The notes: generated by a model from the sequence alone, not told the origin. Counted from the stretch's first letter, positions 52,927-62,189 are shown. The stretch: DNA of 64,000 nt from Bacteroidota bacterium (GCA_021777835.1 JAJYDC010000013.1:1-64000), one strand, 5' to 3'. Numbers and translations are program-made.

Positions 52927-54538
52927 AATACAAATTATTATAAATATTTTGTTTGTCATTATGATTTTGTTTTCATATACATCTAATGTACATGCACAAA
53001 TATCTCCAGGTAATCTTACATTCGCACACGCAAACCTTGAGGGATTAAGCAATTGTACAAAGTGTCATGTTTTGGGTAAGCAATTGGAGAATTCAAGATG
53101 CTTAGCATGTCATACGGAAATAAACGCAATGATTAATCAAAATAAAGGTTTTCATTCAAGCTTAGGGGTAAAGAATAAAAAGTGCTGGGAGTGCCATAGT
53201 GAGCATCATGGAAGAGCTTTTAGAATAATTAATTTTTCGCCTGATAATTTTGATCATTCTATTACAGGGTTTGCACTTGATGGGGAACATTCTCAAATAA
53301 AATGCCAGGAGTGTCATCAAGATAAATTTATATCAAACTCTTTGTTCAAAAAAAGGAAAGATACTTACCTTGGGTTAAGTACTAAATGCGTTTCCTGCCA
53401 CCAGGATGTGCATCAAAATACTCTTGGGAATAATTGTTCTTCATGCCACAATACCATTAAGTTTAAGCCTGCAGCTCTTTTCAACCACAACAGTGATGCA
53501 AAATTTAAACTTACAGGTGCCCATTCAAAAGTTGAATGCATTAAATGCCATATAAATGAAAAATTGAACGGCAAACAATTTCAGAAATTTGTAGGTCTTC
53601 AATTCAAAAACTGTACCCCATGTCATCAGGATGTTCATAAAAGGCAATTTGGTGAAAATTGTATTAGATGTCATAATGTGGAATCATTCAAAGAAATGAA
53701 TAGAAATTCCTTTGACCACAGCAAGACGAGATTCCCGCTTGAAGGCGCTCACTTACGAGTTTCTTGTACAAATTGTCATGGTAAAGATTTACTGTCAAAA
53801 CCAAAATTTACAGAGTGTATAGATTGCCATAAAGATGCTCACTTTGGTGAATTTACAGTAAACAATATTGTTACAGACTGCAAAAAATGCCATAATGTTA
53901 TTAGCTTTAAGACAACCTTATTTACTTTAGCTGAACATAATAAGGAAGGATTCAGGTTAACTGGCGCGCACTTGGCTGTTTCTTGTCAATCCTGTCACTT
54001 TAAAAAAGTCTTAAGACAATGGCACTTTATGAAAATTGGGGAAAGGTGTATTGATTGTCATGAAAATGTGCATGGGGTAGAGCTAACTCAAAAGTTTATG
54101 CCTGATAATAAATGTGAATCATGTCATGTTACTGAAAGCTGGAGGACAATTAATTTCAATCATAATATTACTGGCTTCAAACTTTTGGGAAAACACGATT
54201 CGGTTTCGTGCAATAGCTGTCATGAAGTGAAAAATGAAGCGGGTAAATTCACTTTCAGATTCGTTTCTCTTCATTCGAACTGCACAACATGTCATAATGA
54301 CATTCACTTCGGTCAATTTAATTCAGAGAAAATAAAAAAAGTATCTGTTTGCGAAAATTGTCACGGTTTCGACAATTGGAGACCGGTTAATTTTGATCAT
54401 GAAAAAACCAATTTCCCTTTGAAGGGAGCACATGAGAAAGTATCATGTTTTTCATGTCATAAAAAAATTACGAAGAACGGAAATGTTTTTATTCAATATA
54501 AATTAAGAGACTTCAAATGCGCAACCTGTCATGCATAG
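52916..54538 (+). CDS. periplasmic 20-heme c-type cytochrome
   Basis: A 540-residue exported cytochrome with signal peptide 1-27 (VHA-QIS cleavage) and 20 CXXCH heme-binding motifs (first at Cys47, last at Cys535). The protein is built from six to seven units of about 76 residues, each with an F-x-H-x-x-x-x-F-x-L-x-GAH-x-x-V-x-C-x-x-CH start (near 112, 189, 266, 338, 414, 493) and three hemes. The many extra His residues in the repeats could be distal ligands. It is Lys-rich, unlike the next protein. Probably an electron wire between the inner membrane and the cell surface. It overlaps the next gene by 22 bases. Confidence 0.93.
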   Translation: MKIRIQIIINILFVIMILFSYTSNVHAQISPGNLTFAHANLEGLSNCTKCHVLGKQLENSRCLACHTEINAMINQNKGFHSSLGVKNKKCWECHSEHHGRAFRIINFSPDNFDHSITGFALDGEHSQIKCQECHQDKFISNSLFKKRKDTYLGLSTKCVSCHQDVHQNTLGNNCSSCHNTIKFKPAALFNHNSDAKFKLTGAHSKVECIKCHINEKLNGKQFQKFVGLQFKNCTPCHQDVHKRQFGENCIRCHNVESFKEMNRNSFDHSKTRFPLEGAHLRVSCTNCHGKDLLSKPKFTECIDCHKDAHFGEFTVNNIVTDCKKCHNVISFKTTLFTLAEHNKEGFRLTGAHLAVSCQSCHFKKVLRQWHFMKIGERCIDCHENVHGVELTQKFMPDNKCESCHVTESWRTINFNHNITGFKLLGKHDSVSCNSCHEVKNEAGKFTFRFVSLHSNCTTCHNDIHFGQFNSEKIKKVSVCENCHGFDNWRPVNFDHEKTNFPLKGAHEKVSCFSCHKKITKNGNVFIQYKLRDFKCATCHA

Positions 54539-56394
54539 TCTTCTTGTTGATTGGTTCACTTAGTATTTTTGCTCAATCACCACATGGCAATTCTTTGAAA
54601 ATAGATTGCTCGAGTTGTCACGAGTCAACAAATTGGAGAATAATTCCAAAAAACGTAAAGTTTAATCACAACTCTGAAACATCCTTTAAGCTTACCGGGC
54701 AGCATGTTACAGTAAACTGCATATCGTGTCATAAGAGTCTAATTTTTTCAGAAGCAAAAACACAATGTATCTCATGTCATTTAGACGTTCATCAAAACAG
54801 CGTTGGAGTGAACTGTGTACGATGTCATAAAACAAACTCTTGGATAGTCAACAATATAATTCGAATACATCAGAACAGCAGATTTCCGTTGATGGGAGCT
54901 CATTTAAATGTGGATTGTCAAAGTTGTCATTCTGAGTATTTGAACTTGTATTTTCCCATTATAAGTGTATCTTGCTTTAGTTGTCATAAACAGCAGTACT
55001 ATGCAACCACATCACCAAATCACGTTCAGGCAAATTTTTCTACAAACTGCCAGACTTGTCATGGATTAACGGATTTTACATGGGGCAACGCAAGTTTTGA
55101 CCATAGTTTTTTCCCATTAGTAGGTGGACATAATATTCAAAATTGTTTTGCTTGTCATGCTCCGGGAAGTAATTTCAAAGGTTTGACAACTGATTGCTAT
55201 CCGTGTCATAAACAGAACTATATTACGGCAAAAAATCCTGATCATATTGCCGCAAAATTTCCAACCACTTGTCAGGATTGCCATAATACTTTAACGTTTA
55301 CGCAAGCAGTGTTTAATCACAATAGTACTGGTTTCCCTTTGACAGGAGCCCATGCGTCGATATCATGTCAGTCTTGCCATATATCTGGATATACAAATAC
55401 GCCTACCAATTGTTATTCGTGCCATGCGTCGGATTATGCAAACACAACTAATCCAAATCATTCTGCGCAAGGATTTTCTCATGATTGCTCGCAATGTCAT
55501 ACAACCAACGATTGGGGTGGAGGTTCATTTGATCATACCGCAGTAGGATTTCCATTAACTGGTATGCATGCAAATTTACAATGTGCTCAATGCCATACGT
55601 CTGGATTTACGAATACCTCTATGGCCTGCGTTACATGCCACTTAAAAGATTACTCAGCTGCCATATCCCCTGTGAATCATGTCGCGGCAGGATTACCACA
55701 AACATGTCAAGACTGCCATAGTATTGCCGCACAATTTACAACCACTTCATTTACGCATTCATCAACAGGTTTTGCTTTGACAGGCGCTCATACGACAGTT
55801 AGCTGTGAATCATGCCATAAAGGTAGTGTTATGAATACGCCGGTAGACTGCTATTCATGTCATGCAAATGACTATGCAAACACAACAGACCCGAATCATG
55901 TTCAACAAGGATTTCCTCATGATTGTACTCAGTGTCATACAACTACTAGTTGGGGAGATGCTAATTTCAATCACAGTGGTACGGGATTCCCATTAACTGG
56001 AGCACATACAACGGTGGCATGTCAGTCCTGTCATAATTCAAATTATACAAATATATCACCTCTATGTTATAGTTGCCATCAACAAGATTATGCAGGAACT
56101 ACTAACCCTGCCCATCAATCAGCTGGTTTCCCGACTGATTGTACCCCATGTCATACTACTTCAGGATGGACACCATCTACATTTAATCATGCTCAATATT
56201 TTCCATTATCAGGAAATCACGATATTTCAACTTGTAGTACATGTCATACTACAGCTTCGAATTTTGGAGTTTTCTCCTGTACAGCCACTTGCCACAGTCA
56301 GGCGAACACTGATCCCCATCACACTGATGTTAGTGGCTATGTATATAGCCCAACTTCATGTTATGGATGTCATCCAACAGGGCAAGGAGATTAA
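54517..56394 (+). CDS. 25-heme repeat c-type cytochrome
   Basis: A 625-residue exported cytochrome (signal peptide 1-19, IFA-QS) with 24 CXXCH motifs and one CX3CH (CTATCH at residues 588-593). It consists of about eight repeats of roughly 72 residues beginning F-x-H-x-x-x-x-F-P-L-x-G-x-H (near 49, 115, 194, 266, 338, 412, 484, 556), three hemes each. Units 4 to 7 are the most alike, sharing GFPLTGAH, CYSCHAxDYANTT and GFPxDCxxCHTT strings. It is Thr/Ser/Asn-rich and Lys-poor, which fits a surface or outer-membrane location. It precedes the beta-barrel gene by only 5 bases. Confidence 0.93.
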   Translation: MRNLSCIVFLLIGSLSIFAQSPHGNSLKIDCSSCHESTNWRIIPKNVKFNHNSETSFKLTGQHVTVNCISCHKSLIFSEAKTQCISCHLDVHQNSVGVNCVRCHKTNSWIVNNIIRIHQNSRFPLMGAHLNVDCQSCHSEYLNLYFPIISVSCFSCHKQQYYATTSPNHVQANFSTNCQTCHGLTDFTWGNASFDHSFFPLVGGHNIQNCFACHAPGSNFKGLTTDCYPCHKQNYITAKNPDHIAAKFPTTCQDCHNTLTFTQAVFNHNSTGFPLTGAHASISCQSCHISGYTNTPTNCYSCHASDYANTTNPNHSAQGFSHDCSQCHTTNDWGGGSFDHTAVGFPLTGMHANLQCAQCHTSGFTNTSMACVTCHLKDYSAAISPVNHVAAGLPQTCQDCHSIAAQFTTTSFTHSSTGFALTGAHTTVSCESCHKGSVMNTPVDCYSCHANDYANTTDPNHVQQGFPHDCTQCHTTTSWGDANFNHSGTGFPLTGAHTTVACQSCHNSNYTNISPLCYSCHQQDYAGTTNPAHQSAGFPTDCTPCHTTSGWTPSTFNHAQYFPLSGNHDISTCSTCHTTASNFGVFSCTATCHSQANTDPHHTDVSGYVYSPTSCYGCHPTGQGD

Positions 56395-56399
56395 TACGT

Positions 56400-58031
56400 A
56401 TGAATAACAATTTGAAAAAACTGTTAGTCTCTTTTTCCTTTACAATATTATTATCAGCTGCATTACTTGCGCAGGATAATAAAACTATTAAGAAAGATGG
56501 AAAAGTTTCTTTTATCACTTCGCAAAATGTTTATCTAATTTTCGGCAATACAGATGGAATTGAAGTTGGTGATACTCTTTATTTTGAGTTTAGGGAAAAA
56601 ATTATTCCGGCAATTGTAGTAAAATATTTATCTTCGCAATCAGTTGCTGGTGAGAAAATAGGAAAAAATGATATAAGAATCGGTGATAAAATCATTGCTT
56701 TTGTTAGGAAGAAGGACACCAGAAGCACACTACATGTAATAGCCGGAGATGAAAAAGATACTACTCTGATTATAAATGCCAAACCGCAAATATTAAATGC
56801 TGATAGGTCTATTGTTCCCGTTAAAAGAAAAACAATTTACGGAAGTTTTAATGCTACATCATTTTCAAATTATGCAAACTATCCCAACAGTGTTGGTATT
56901 CAAAGGTGGAATTATTCTTTGAATTTACAGGATGAGAATATAAGTGGAAGTTCTTTTTATTTTTCTAATTATATGAATCTGTCTTATATGAGCTCTGAAT
57001 GGAAAGATGTTAAAGCAAATATTTTTAATAATCTAAGAGTATATGATTTATCTTTAGGATATAGAGGTAGTGGTTTTAATATATGGCTAGGGAGGCATAT
57101 AAATTATAGTATATCAAGTGCAGGTCCAATTGACGGGTTGCAAGTAGAAAAATCTATTGGGAATTTTGCTATAGGTGGTATTTTTGGATCAAGACCTGAC
57201 TATAATAATCTTGGATTAAATTCACAGCTATTTGAATATGGCGGATATGTTAATAGAATTGATTCTGTAAATAGCGGGGTAATACAAAGCACGCTCGCAA
57301 TATTTCAACAAACAAATCATGGGGATACCGATCGAAGATTTTTATATTTTCAGCATACAAACAATGCATTTAAGAATTTATATTTCTTCCTTTCATCAGA
57401 AGTTGATCTATATAAAGTTAAAAATAACATTCAGCAGAATGACTTATCTTTAACAAGTTTATTCTTCAATACCCAATATACACCGGACAATATAATCTCA
57501 TTAAATTTGTCTTATGATGCTAGGAAAAATGTGGTTTATTATCAGTCCTTTAAAAGTTTTTTGGATAGTTTGTTTACAAATGAAATGAGGCAAGAAATAC
57601 AAATAGGTATTTTTTTAAGGCCTGTAATTGATTTATTTATTAACATGAATGGCGGATACAGCTATCAGAAGGGAGATATTAGGCCGTCTAGAAATTTTAA
57701 TATTTCTATTTCTGAATCAGAGATCCCGATTATAGACTTAACAGCGACAGTTAGCTATAACAGGGTCTTTAACAATTTTCAGGACGGATCAATATACAAT
57801 TTTACATTATACAAATATTTAACTTTCAACGCTTCCACTATATCTTTAGGCTTTTCAAACGTAACTTATAATTTCGGATATAATGCGAATAAGTTTTTCC
57901 AAAAATCAATAAATGCCCAAATAGACACGAAAATACTTGGGCCGTTATTTTTTAATTTCTATTATGAAGGTGATTTTACTGGGACGACTACGTATAATCG
58001 TTTTATGACTGGGCTTAATTACAGATTTTAA
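56400..58031 (+). CDS. outer-membrane beta-barrel (porin-like) partner of multiheme cytochromes
   Basis: A 543-residue exported protein. The signal peptide (1-24, ALLA-QD) is followed by a small periplasmic domain (about 30-105, GNTDGIEVGDTLYFEFREK and IRIGDKIIAF) and then alternating amphipathic strands rich in Tyr, Asn and Phe to the C-terminal NRFMTGLNYRF, ending in Phe as outer-membrane barrels do. An AAGGAGA ribosome binding site supports the ATG at 56400. It has no heme motif. Its position after two multiheme cytochromes parallels porin-cytochrome conduits of metal-reducing bacteria, but sequence similarity to them cannot be judged here. Confidence 0.8.
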   Translation: MNNNLKKLLVSFSFTILLSAALLAQDNKTIKKDGKVSFITSQNVYLIFGNTDGIEVGDTLYFEFREKIIPAIVVKYLSSQSVAGEKIGKNDIRIGDKIIAFVRKKDTRSTLHVIAGDEKDTTLIINAKPQILNADRSIVPVKRKTIYGSFNATSFSNYANYPNSVGIQRWNYSLNLQDENISGSSFYFSNYMNLSYMSSEWKDVKANIFNNLRVYDLSLGYRGSGFNIWLGRHINYSISSAGPIDGLQVEKSIGNFAIGGIFGSRPDYNNLGLNSQLFEYGGYVNRIDSVNSGVIQSTLAIFQQTNHGDTDRRFLYFQHTNNAFKNLYFFLSSEVDLYKVKNNIQQNDLSLTSLFFNTQYTPDNIISLNLSYDARKNVVYYQSFKSFLDSLFTNEMRQEIQIGIFLRPVIDLFINMNGGYSYQKGDIRPSRNFNISISESEIPIIDLTATVSYNRVFNNFQDGSIYNFTLYKYLTFNASTISLGFSNVTYNFGYNANKFFQKSINAQIDTKILGPLFFNFYYEGDFTGTTTYNRFMTGLNYRF

Positions 58032-58075
58032 GCAATAAAACAATTTAATCTATTAGTAATAATTTAATAATTCAT

Positions 58076-58699
58076 ATGAAAAAAATTAAACCTATTTTCT
58101 TTTATCTAAGCGGAATAGCCGCAACTATCATTATTTTATATTTTGTTGCAAGTATCAATCCTGATTTTTCTTCAACACCAAACATGAAAGCACCCCCCGG
58201 AGATATTTCTGGGCAACCTATCCCACAAGATAAAATACATCAAGGACTGAAAAATCCAATTGCTCAAAAGCCAAGTAAAAGTAATGTATTGCCAAGCATT
58301 ATGCAGCACATGAATCAGCTAAAGAAAGCAGTAGAGAAAAATCCGAGAGACACTGCAAAGTTGAAGGAGTATGCAGACTTTTTACTGAGTGCACAAATGA
58401 GTGATCGTGCATTATATTATTATAAAGAAATACTGAAAATTAATCCGCGAAGAATTGATATTTTGTCCTCTGTGGTATTTATTTATTTTTCTCAAAACAA
58501 ACTTGATAATGCTGAAAAGTATTTAAATAAGATCCTTTCGGTTGATAAGAATAATGTTGATGCACTATATAATCTTGGTGCAGTATCAGCAAATAAAGGG
58601 AACAGAATTAAAGCAAAGGAGTATTGGCAGAAGATCATAACCAACTTTCCTAAATCGCCATTGGCTCAAAAGGCAAAAGAATCAATGAGCCAGTTGTGA
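58076..58699 (+). CDS. membrane-anchored TPR protein, copy 1
   Basis: A 207-residue protein with one N-terminal membrane helix (about 6-26), a Pro/Gly-rich linker containing IPQDKIHQGLKNP, and about three tetratricopeptide repeats (95-200: ALYYYKEILKINPRRIDIL, AEKYLNKILSVDKNNVDALY). TPR domains usually bind partner proteins. It follows the barrel gene after 44 bases and is a paralog of the gene at 59649. It may assist maturation or assembly of the cytochrome complex, as TPR proteins do in c-type cytochrome biogenesis (inference). Confidence 0.82.
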   Translation: MKKIKPIFFYLSGIAATIIILYFVASINPDFSSTPNMKAPPGDISGQPIPQDKIHQGLKNPIAQKPSKSNVLPSIMQHMNQLKKAVEKNPRDTAKLKEYADFLLSAQMSDRALYYYKEILKINPRRIDILSSVVFIYFSQNKLDNAEKYLNKILSVDKNNVDALYNLGAVSANKGNRIKAKEYWQKIITNFPKSPLAQKAKESMSQL

Positions 58700-58996
58700 T
58701 ATTTTGAATATCAGGACCTTATTACTTAATAAGTGAAATTGCGCAAATAGTCTATTTAGCAAATTCAATTGATTGCTGATGGACTTACTGTAATTATTCA
58801 TAAGCTGCCTTGATAGCTTTCTCGTAAATCTCTTCTTTATGCAAAATGATTTAGTTTTGGTTTTCATTCTTACGCACTTTAATTTACAAAGGGCAAATAT
58901 TGAAGCAAAAATCTGATTACAAAAGCGGGAATTGTATATCGAAATATTTGAGTAAAAAGAGCGAACTAATCTATAAATTTAAGACAAAAAATATCA

Positions 58997-59008
58997 AAAA
59001 TGGCAGAC
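58997..59008 (+). repeat. 12-base direct repeat copy of the downstream palindrome arm
   Basis: AAAATGGCAGAC occurs here and again at 59104-59115, 107 bases downstream, where it forms the right half of an inverted repeat. Confidence 0.6.
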
Positions 59009-59096
59009 TACCTATAATATAAGTACAAGATATGAAAAAAAAGGAAAGTGTGAAAATGAGCTAGAAACGAACTATTTAAGGTAGGTAAATTTTAAC

Positions 59097-59115
59097 GTCT
59101 GCCAAAATGGCAGAC
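59097..59115. promoter_or_regulatory. 19-base inverted repeat, possible operator
   Basis: GTCTGCCA and TGGCAGAC are perfect inverted copies around AAA, in the gene-free region upstream of the second TPR gene. The length and symmetry fit a dimeric regulator site. It is about 530 bases from the next start codon, so its target is unclear. Confidence 0.45.
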
Positions 59116-59648
59116 ACAAAAAGGGTGGATTTTCTGTTATAGACGCACTAAAAATCAGACAACAAATCAAAGACCCGTGAACAAAGGTCACTTATTTGCA
59201 CCCCAATATAAAAAATTTTAGAAAAAAGCTAAACTGAGTCATTATAATTACGTAATTACTTAAGTTATGCAAAAATGAATTTTATTATGAAAAAAATCTT
59301 AATTAATTATTCCCACAATTTGCCCCCGAACCTTCGGAGAAAGAGGGAATACATTTTTTCCTATTTTAGAATGTTGGGTAACCGCTTTTGGGTGTATGAC
59401 TTATATTATTTACAGTCTCGCAGAACCTCAGTAAGTATAATAATTGTAGGATAACAAATAAAAACTACTGAAATTCTTTCTCAATGATGAGAACTAATTT
59501 TTATTATTAGATAAAAATAAATTAATTGAAGTCTTATATATTAAAAAAGCGACAATTGGAGGACAATTCTTTAATTTTATTATTGGTATAAAAACTGTAA
59601 TACAATAAGCAATTTTATGAATTAACAAAGAATCAAGATGGAGATTCC

Positions 59649-60251
59649 ATGAAAACAATAAAACCTCTCTATATATATATTGCAGGAATTATACTAGCCG
59701 TATTAGTCTTTTACTTTATATCAAATAATTCAACACAAACAACATCCTCCTCGAGCAAGGTCAATACTAATCAAATGCCCCAAGATAAAATACATAGCGA
59801 ACTACAGAATCCACAAGCGCCGGGTAAAAATAATGTAATGGCCGGCATTATGCAGAAAATGGATGAACTTAAAATGGAGGTTGAGGCTCACCCCAATGAT
59901 ACTTTAAAAATAAGGCAATATGCTGATTTCTTAACCGAGGCGCATCAAAAAGACCAGGCATTAATATACTACAAGAAAATTCTAAATATTAATCCAAGAA
60001 GAGTTGATATTCTTTATACTGTAGCTTATCTAAATTATGTTGGTAAAGATTTTAACGCAGCAGAAAAAAATTTGAATAAGATTTTGTCAATTGATAAAAA
60101 TAATGTCAATGCTTATTATAATTTGGGAGCTATTGCCGTAAGCCAGGGTAACAAAGCCAAAGCGGAACAAATATGGGAAAAATTAGTAATGGAATTTCCC
60201 AAATCACCTATTGCTCAAAAAGCCAAGGACTCGATTAAACAACTTAACTAG
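59649..60251 (+). CDS. membrane-anchored TPR protein, copy 2
   Basis: A 200-residue paralog of the TPR protein at 58076: the same N-terminal membrane helix, the same linker motif (MPQDKIHSELQNP) and matching TPRs (ALIYYKKILNINPRRVDILY, AEKNLNKILSIDKNNVNAYY), ending FPKSPIAQKAKDSIKQL. A GGAG ribosome binding site precedes the ATG. The two copies are separated by 949 gene-free bases. The close match suggests a duplication within this lineage. The role is probably shared with copy 1. Confidence 0.82.
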   Translation: MKTIKPLYIYIAGIILAVLVFYFISNNSTQTTSSSSKVNTNQMPQDKIHSELQNPQAPGKNNVMAGIMQKMDELKMEVEAHPNDTLKIRQYADFLTEAHQKDQALIYYKKILNINPRRVDILYTVAYLNYVGKDFNAAEKNLNKILSIDKNNVNAYYNLGAIAVSQGNKAKAEQIWEKLVMEFPKSPIAQKAKDSIKQLN

Positions 60252-60279
60252 TAAAGTGAACCAGTAATGAAGGCGTTCA

Positions 60280-60306
60280 TTGGATTGCAATTTTTGTGCA
60301 ATTCAA
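60280..60306 (+). terminator. hairpin after the second TPR gene
   Basis: A 10-base stem (one G-T wobble) with a 7-base loop, 28 bases after the stop. The T-run is in the loop rather than after the stem, so termination is only plausible. Confidence 0.35.
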
Positions 60307-60389
60307 ACTGCCGTTTTGTATATAATATTTTTTGTTATCTTTTTCTTGAGTAAATTATTATTATTATTTCAAAGAAAAAGTAATAGAAT

Positions 60390-61442
60390 ATGTTTGAATA
60401 TACTGGTGCGCTTCATATGCACTCAATTTTTTCCGACGGATCTGGAGAAGTTGGAGATATTATTAATGCTGCTAAAGAATCTGGTTTAGATTTTATTATT
60501 CTCACAGATCATAATACTCTTCGTGCTTTGAACGAAGGTTTTGAGGGCAGATATGGTAATACATTATTACTTGTTGGCTGCGAAATTAATGACAAAGAAA
60601 ATAAGAATCATTACCTGGCCTTTGGAATAAATGAAACCTATTCCACAAGAACTTCTGCGAAAGAATATGTTAAAAAAATAAAAGACTCAGGCGGAATTGG
60701 TTTTCTGGCTCACCCTCACGAAAAAAGGACTCACATGCAAGATCATCCCCCCTATCCATGGACAGAATGGGATACGGAAGATTTTACGGGGATTGAAATT
60801 TGGAATCATATGTCTGAATGGATGGAAAATTTAACAGAACAAAACAAATATCAATCATTTCTACATCCGCTAAAGCTAATTACTAAACCCCCAGAAGAAA
60901 CGATAAAAAAATGGGACGAGTTAAATATGACCAGAAAAGTAGTTGGTATTGGAGGAGTTGATGCCCATGCTCACAAATATAATCTTCTCGGTTTTTTAGA
61001 AGTAGAAATTTTCCCATATAAGGTATTATTTAAATCGATAAGGACTCATATTTTAGTGCCAGAAGAAATTCCTTCGGAAAAGGAATTGTTCCCTAAAGCC
61101 AAAGAGCTTGTTTACAACTCGCTAAAAAATGGATTGTGTTTTGTTGCAAATGACTACCATGGAGACTCCAATGGCTTTAGATTTTTTGCAGAAAGCAATA
61201 AAAGAATTTTCAATATGGGTGATACTTTATATTGCAGCGAAAGGATGAAACTAAATGTTTTAGTCCCAATTGATAATTCTGAAATTCGGCTTATTCATAA
61301 CGGCAAAGAAATTGACTCGGTAGTTAGCGGCAATGCTGAATTTATTGTCAAAGAAAAAGGGATTTATCGAGTCGAAGTTTTCATTGCTAATAAAGCTTGG
61401 ATATATTCAAATCACATACGCATAAAGCAGAATTTAGCTTAA
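60390..61442 (+). CDS. PHP-domain metal-dependent phosphoesterase
   Basis: A 350-residue cytosolic protein with the PHP metal-binding motifs GALHMHSIFSDGSG (about 6-19) and ILTDHNTLR (about 36-44), then LVGCEIN and FLAHPHEKRTHM (about 106-117) and a late GGVDAHAHKYN (about 189-199). These match PHP phosphoesterases such as the YciV-like and histidinol-phosphatase-like groups. The C-terminal 90 residues form a separate beta-rich domain. The exact substrate cannot be told. It is monocistronic, flanked by two hairpins. Confidence 0.85.
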   Translation: MFEYTGALHMHSIFSDGSGEVGDIINAAKESGLDFIILTDHNTLRALNEGFEGRYGNTLLLVGCEINDKENKNHYLAFGINETYSTRTSAKEYVKKIKDSGGIGFLAHPHEKRTHMQDHPPYPWTEWDTEDFTGIEIWNHMSEWMENLTEQNKYQSFLHPLKLITKPPEETIKKWDELNMTRKVVGIGGVDAHAHKYNLLGFLEVEIFPYKVLFKSIRTHILVPEEIPSEKELFPKAKELVYNSLKNGLCFVANDYHGDSNGFRFFAESNKRIFNMGDTLYCSERMKLNVLVPIDNSEIRLIHNGKEIDSVVSGNAEFIVKEKGIYRVEVFIANKAWIYSNHIRIKQNLA

Positions 61443-61465
61443 ATAGATGGTCACATTTAAGCTAA
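61434..61465 (+). terminator. hairpin overlapping the PHP gene stop codon
   Basis: Perfect 11-base arms (TTAGCTTAAAT / ATTTAAGCTAA) around a 10-base loop, covering the TAA stop and followed by GATTTAAT. The lack of a long T-run makes it a moderate terminator candidate. Confidence 0.5.
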
Positions 61466-61649
61466 GATTTAATAAAATAATATCTAAATAAAAAACAACC
61501 ACAAAAAGACTCTATTTATTAAGTTAAATACTTCAGCATATTTTTTCATTTTATAATTTATTATACTAAATTCTCAATTGCTTAACATGACCGGTATTAT
61601 TAAATTTACGAGTGAAATTCACATATTTTTAAGAAATTCGGCGGACTGA

Positions 61650-62120
61650 ATGAAAGTTTTAGATTTATTGAACAAAAATTTTATTATTTCAGATCTTAAA
61701 TCGACTGAAAAAGTAGATGCTATAAATGAAATGATCGACCTATTCGAAAATGACCCTCGTATAATTGATCTTGATAAAGTAAGGGATGCGGTTTTAGAAA
61801 GAGAAAAAATAATGTCAACAGGTGTTGGAAAAGGATTTGCAATACCTCATGGAAAAACAAATGCAGTAAATGATATCCTAGCTGCATTCGGAAAGTCTAA
61901 TAAACCAATCGAATATGACTCGCTTGACGGGCACCCTGTTTATCTTGTTTTCCTTCTTGTTGGAAAAGATAATCTTGTAAGTAACCATATTAAGTTACTT
62001 AGTCGCATTTCAAGAATGATGAACAAAGATGAATTTAGAGAAAAATTAATTAAAGCAAAAACTTCAGAAGAGATTTTAGAGATTTTTAGAAAAGAAGAAG
62101 AAAATTATTTTGAAGTGTAA
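61650..62120 (+). CDS. PTS EIIA component, PtsN-like
   Basis: A 156-residue EIIA domain of the fructose/nitrogen (EIIA-2) type. The phosphorylated His lies in FAIPHGKTNAVNDILAAFG (about 65-83), and the C-terminal LVSNHIKLLSRISRMM helix is typical. It is a single domain without EIIB or EIIC, so it fits a regulatory PtsN-type protein more than a sugar transporter. No other PTS gene is nearby. It has 207 bases upstream and is followed by hisS after 69. Confidence 0.88.
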   Translation: MKVLDLLNKNFIISDLKSTEKVDAINEMIDLFENDPRIIDLDKVRDAVLEREKIMSTGVGKGFAIPHGKTNAVNDILAAFGKSNKPIEYDSLDGHPVYLVFLLVGKDNLVSNHIKLLSRISRMMNKDEFREKLIKAKTSEEILEIFRKEEENYFEV

Positions 62121-62189
62121 GCCGATCTTCCAAATACTTTTTCTCCAGAGAAAAATTCTGTCCCTCATTTCTTGTTATAAAAATGTAAT

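Larger units (their letters stand above)
58700..59648. other. 949-base gene-free region between the two TPR paralogs
   Basis: No convincing coding frame on either strand. It holds a 19-base inverted repeat (59097-59115), a second copy of its right arm (58997-59008) and a small hairpin CCGAA-CC-TTCGG (59326-59337). The last 70 bases probably contain the promoter and leader of the second TPR gene. It could be the decayed remains of a lost gene. Confidence 0.5.

Noticed and set aside
58997-59115. Possible sigma-54 promoter (TGGCAG)
   Set aside because: The second element TTGC is not found at the required spacing in either copy, and the motif is better explained as an inverted repeat.
58700-59648. 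Insertion sequence or transposase remnant between TPR genes
   Set aside because: No transposase-like frame, no terminal inverted repeats with target duplications; the palindrome is too short to define an element.
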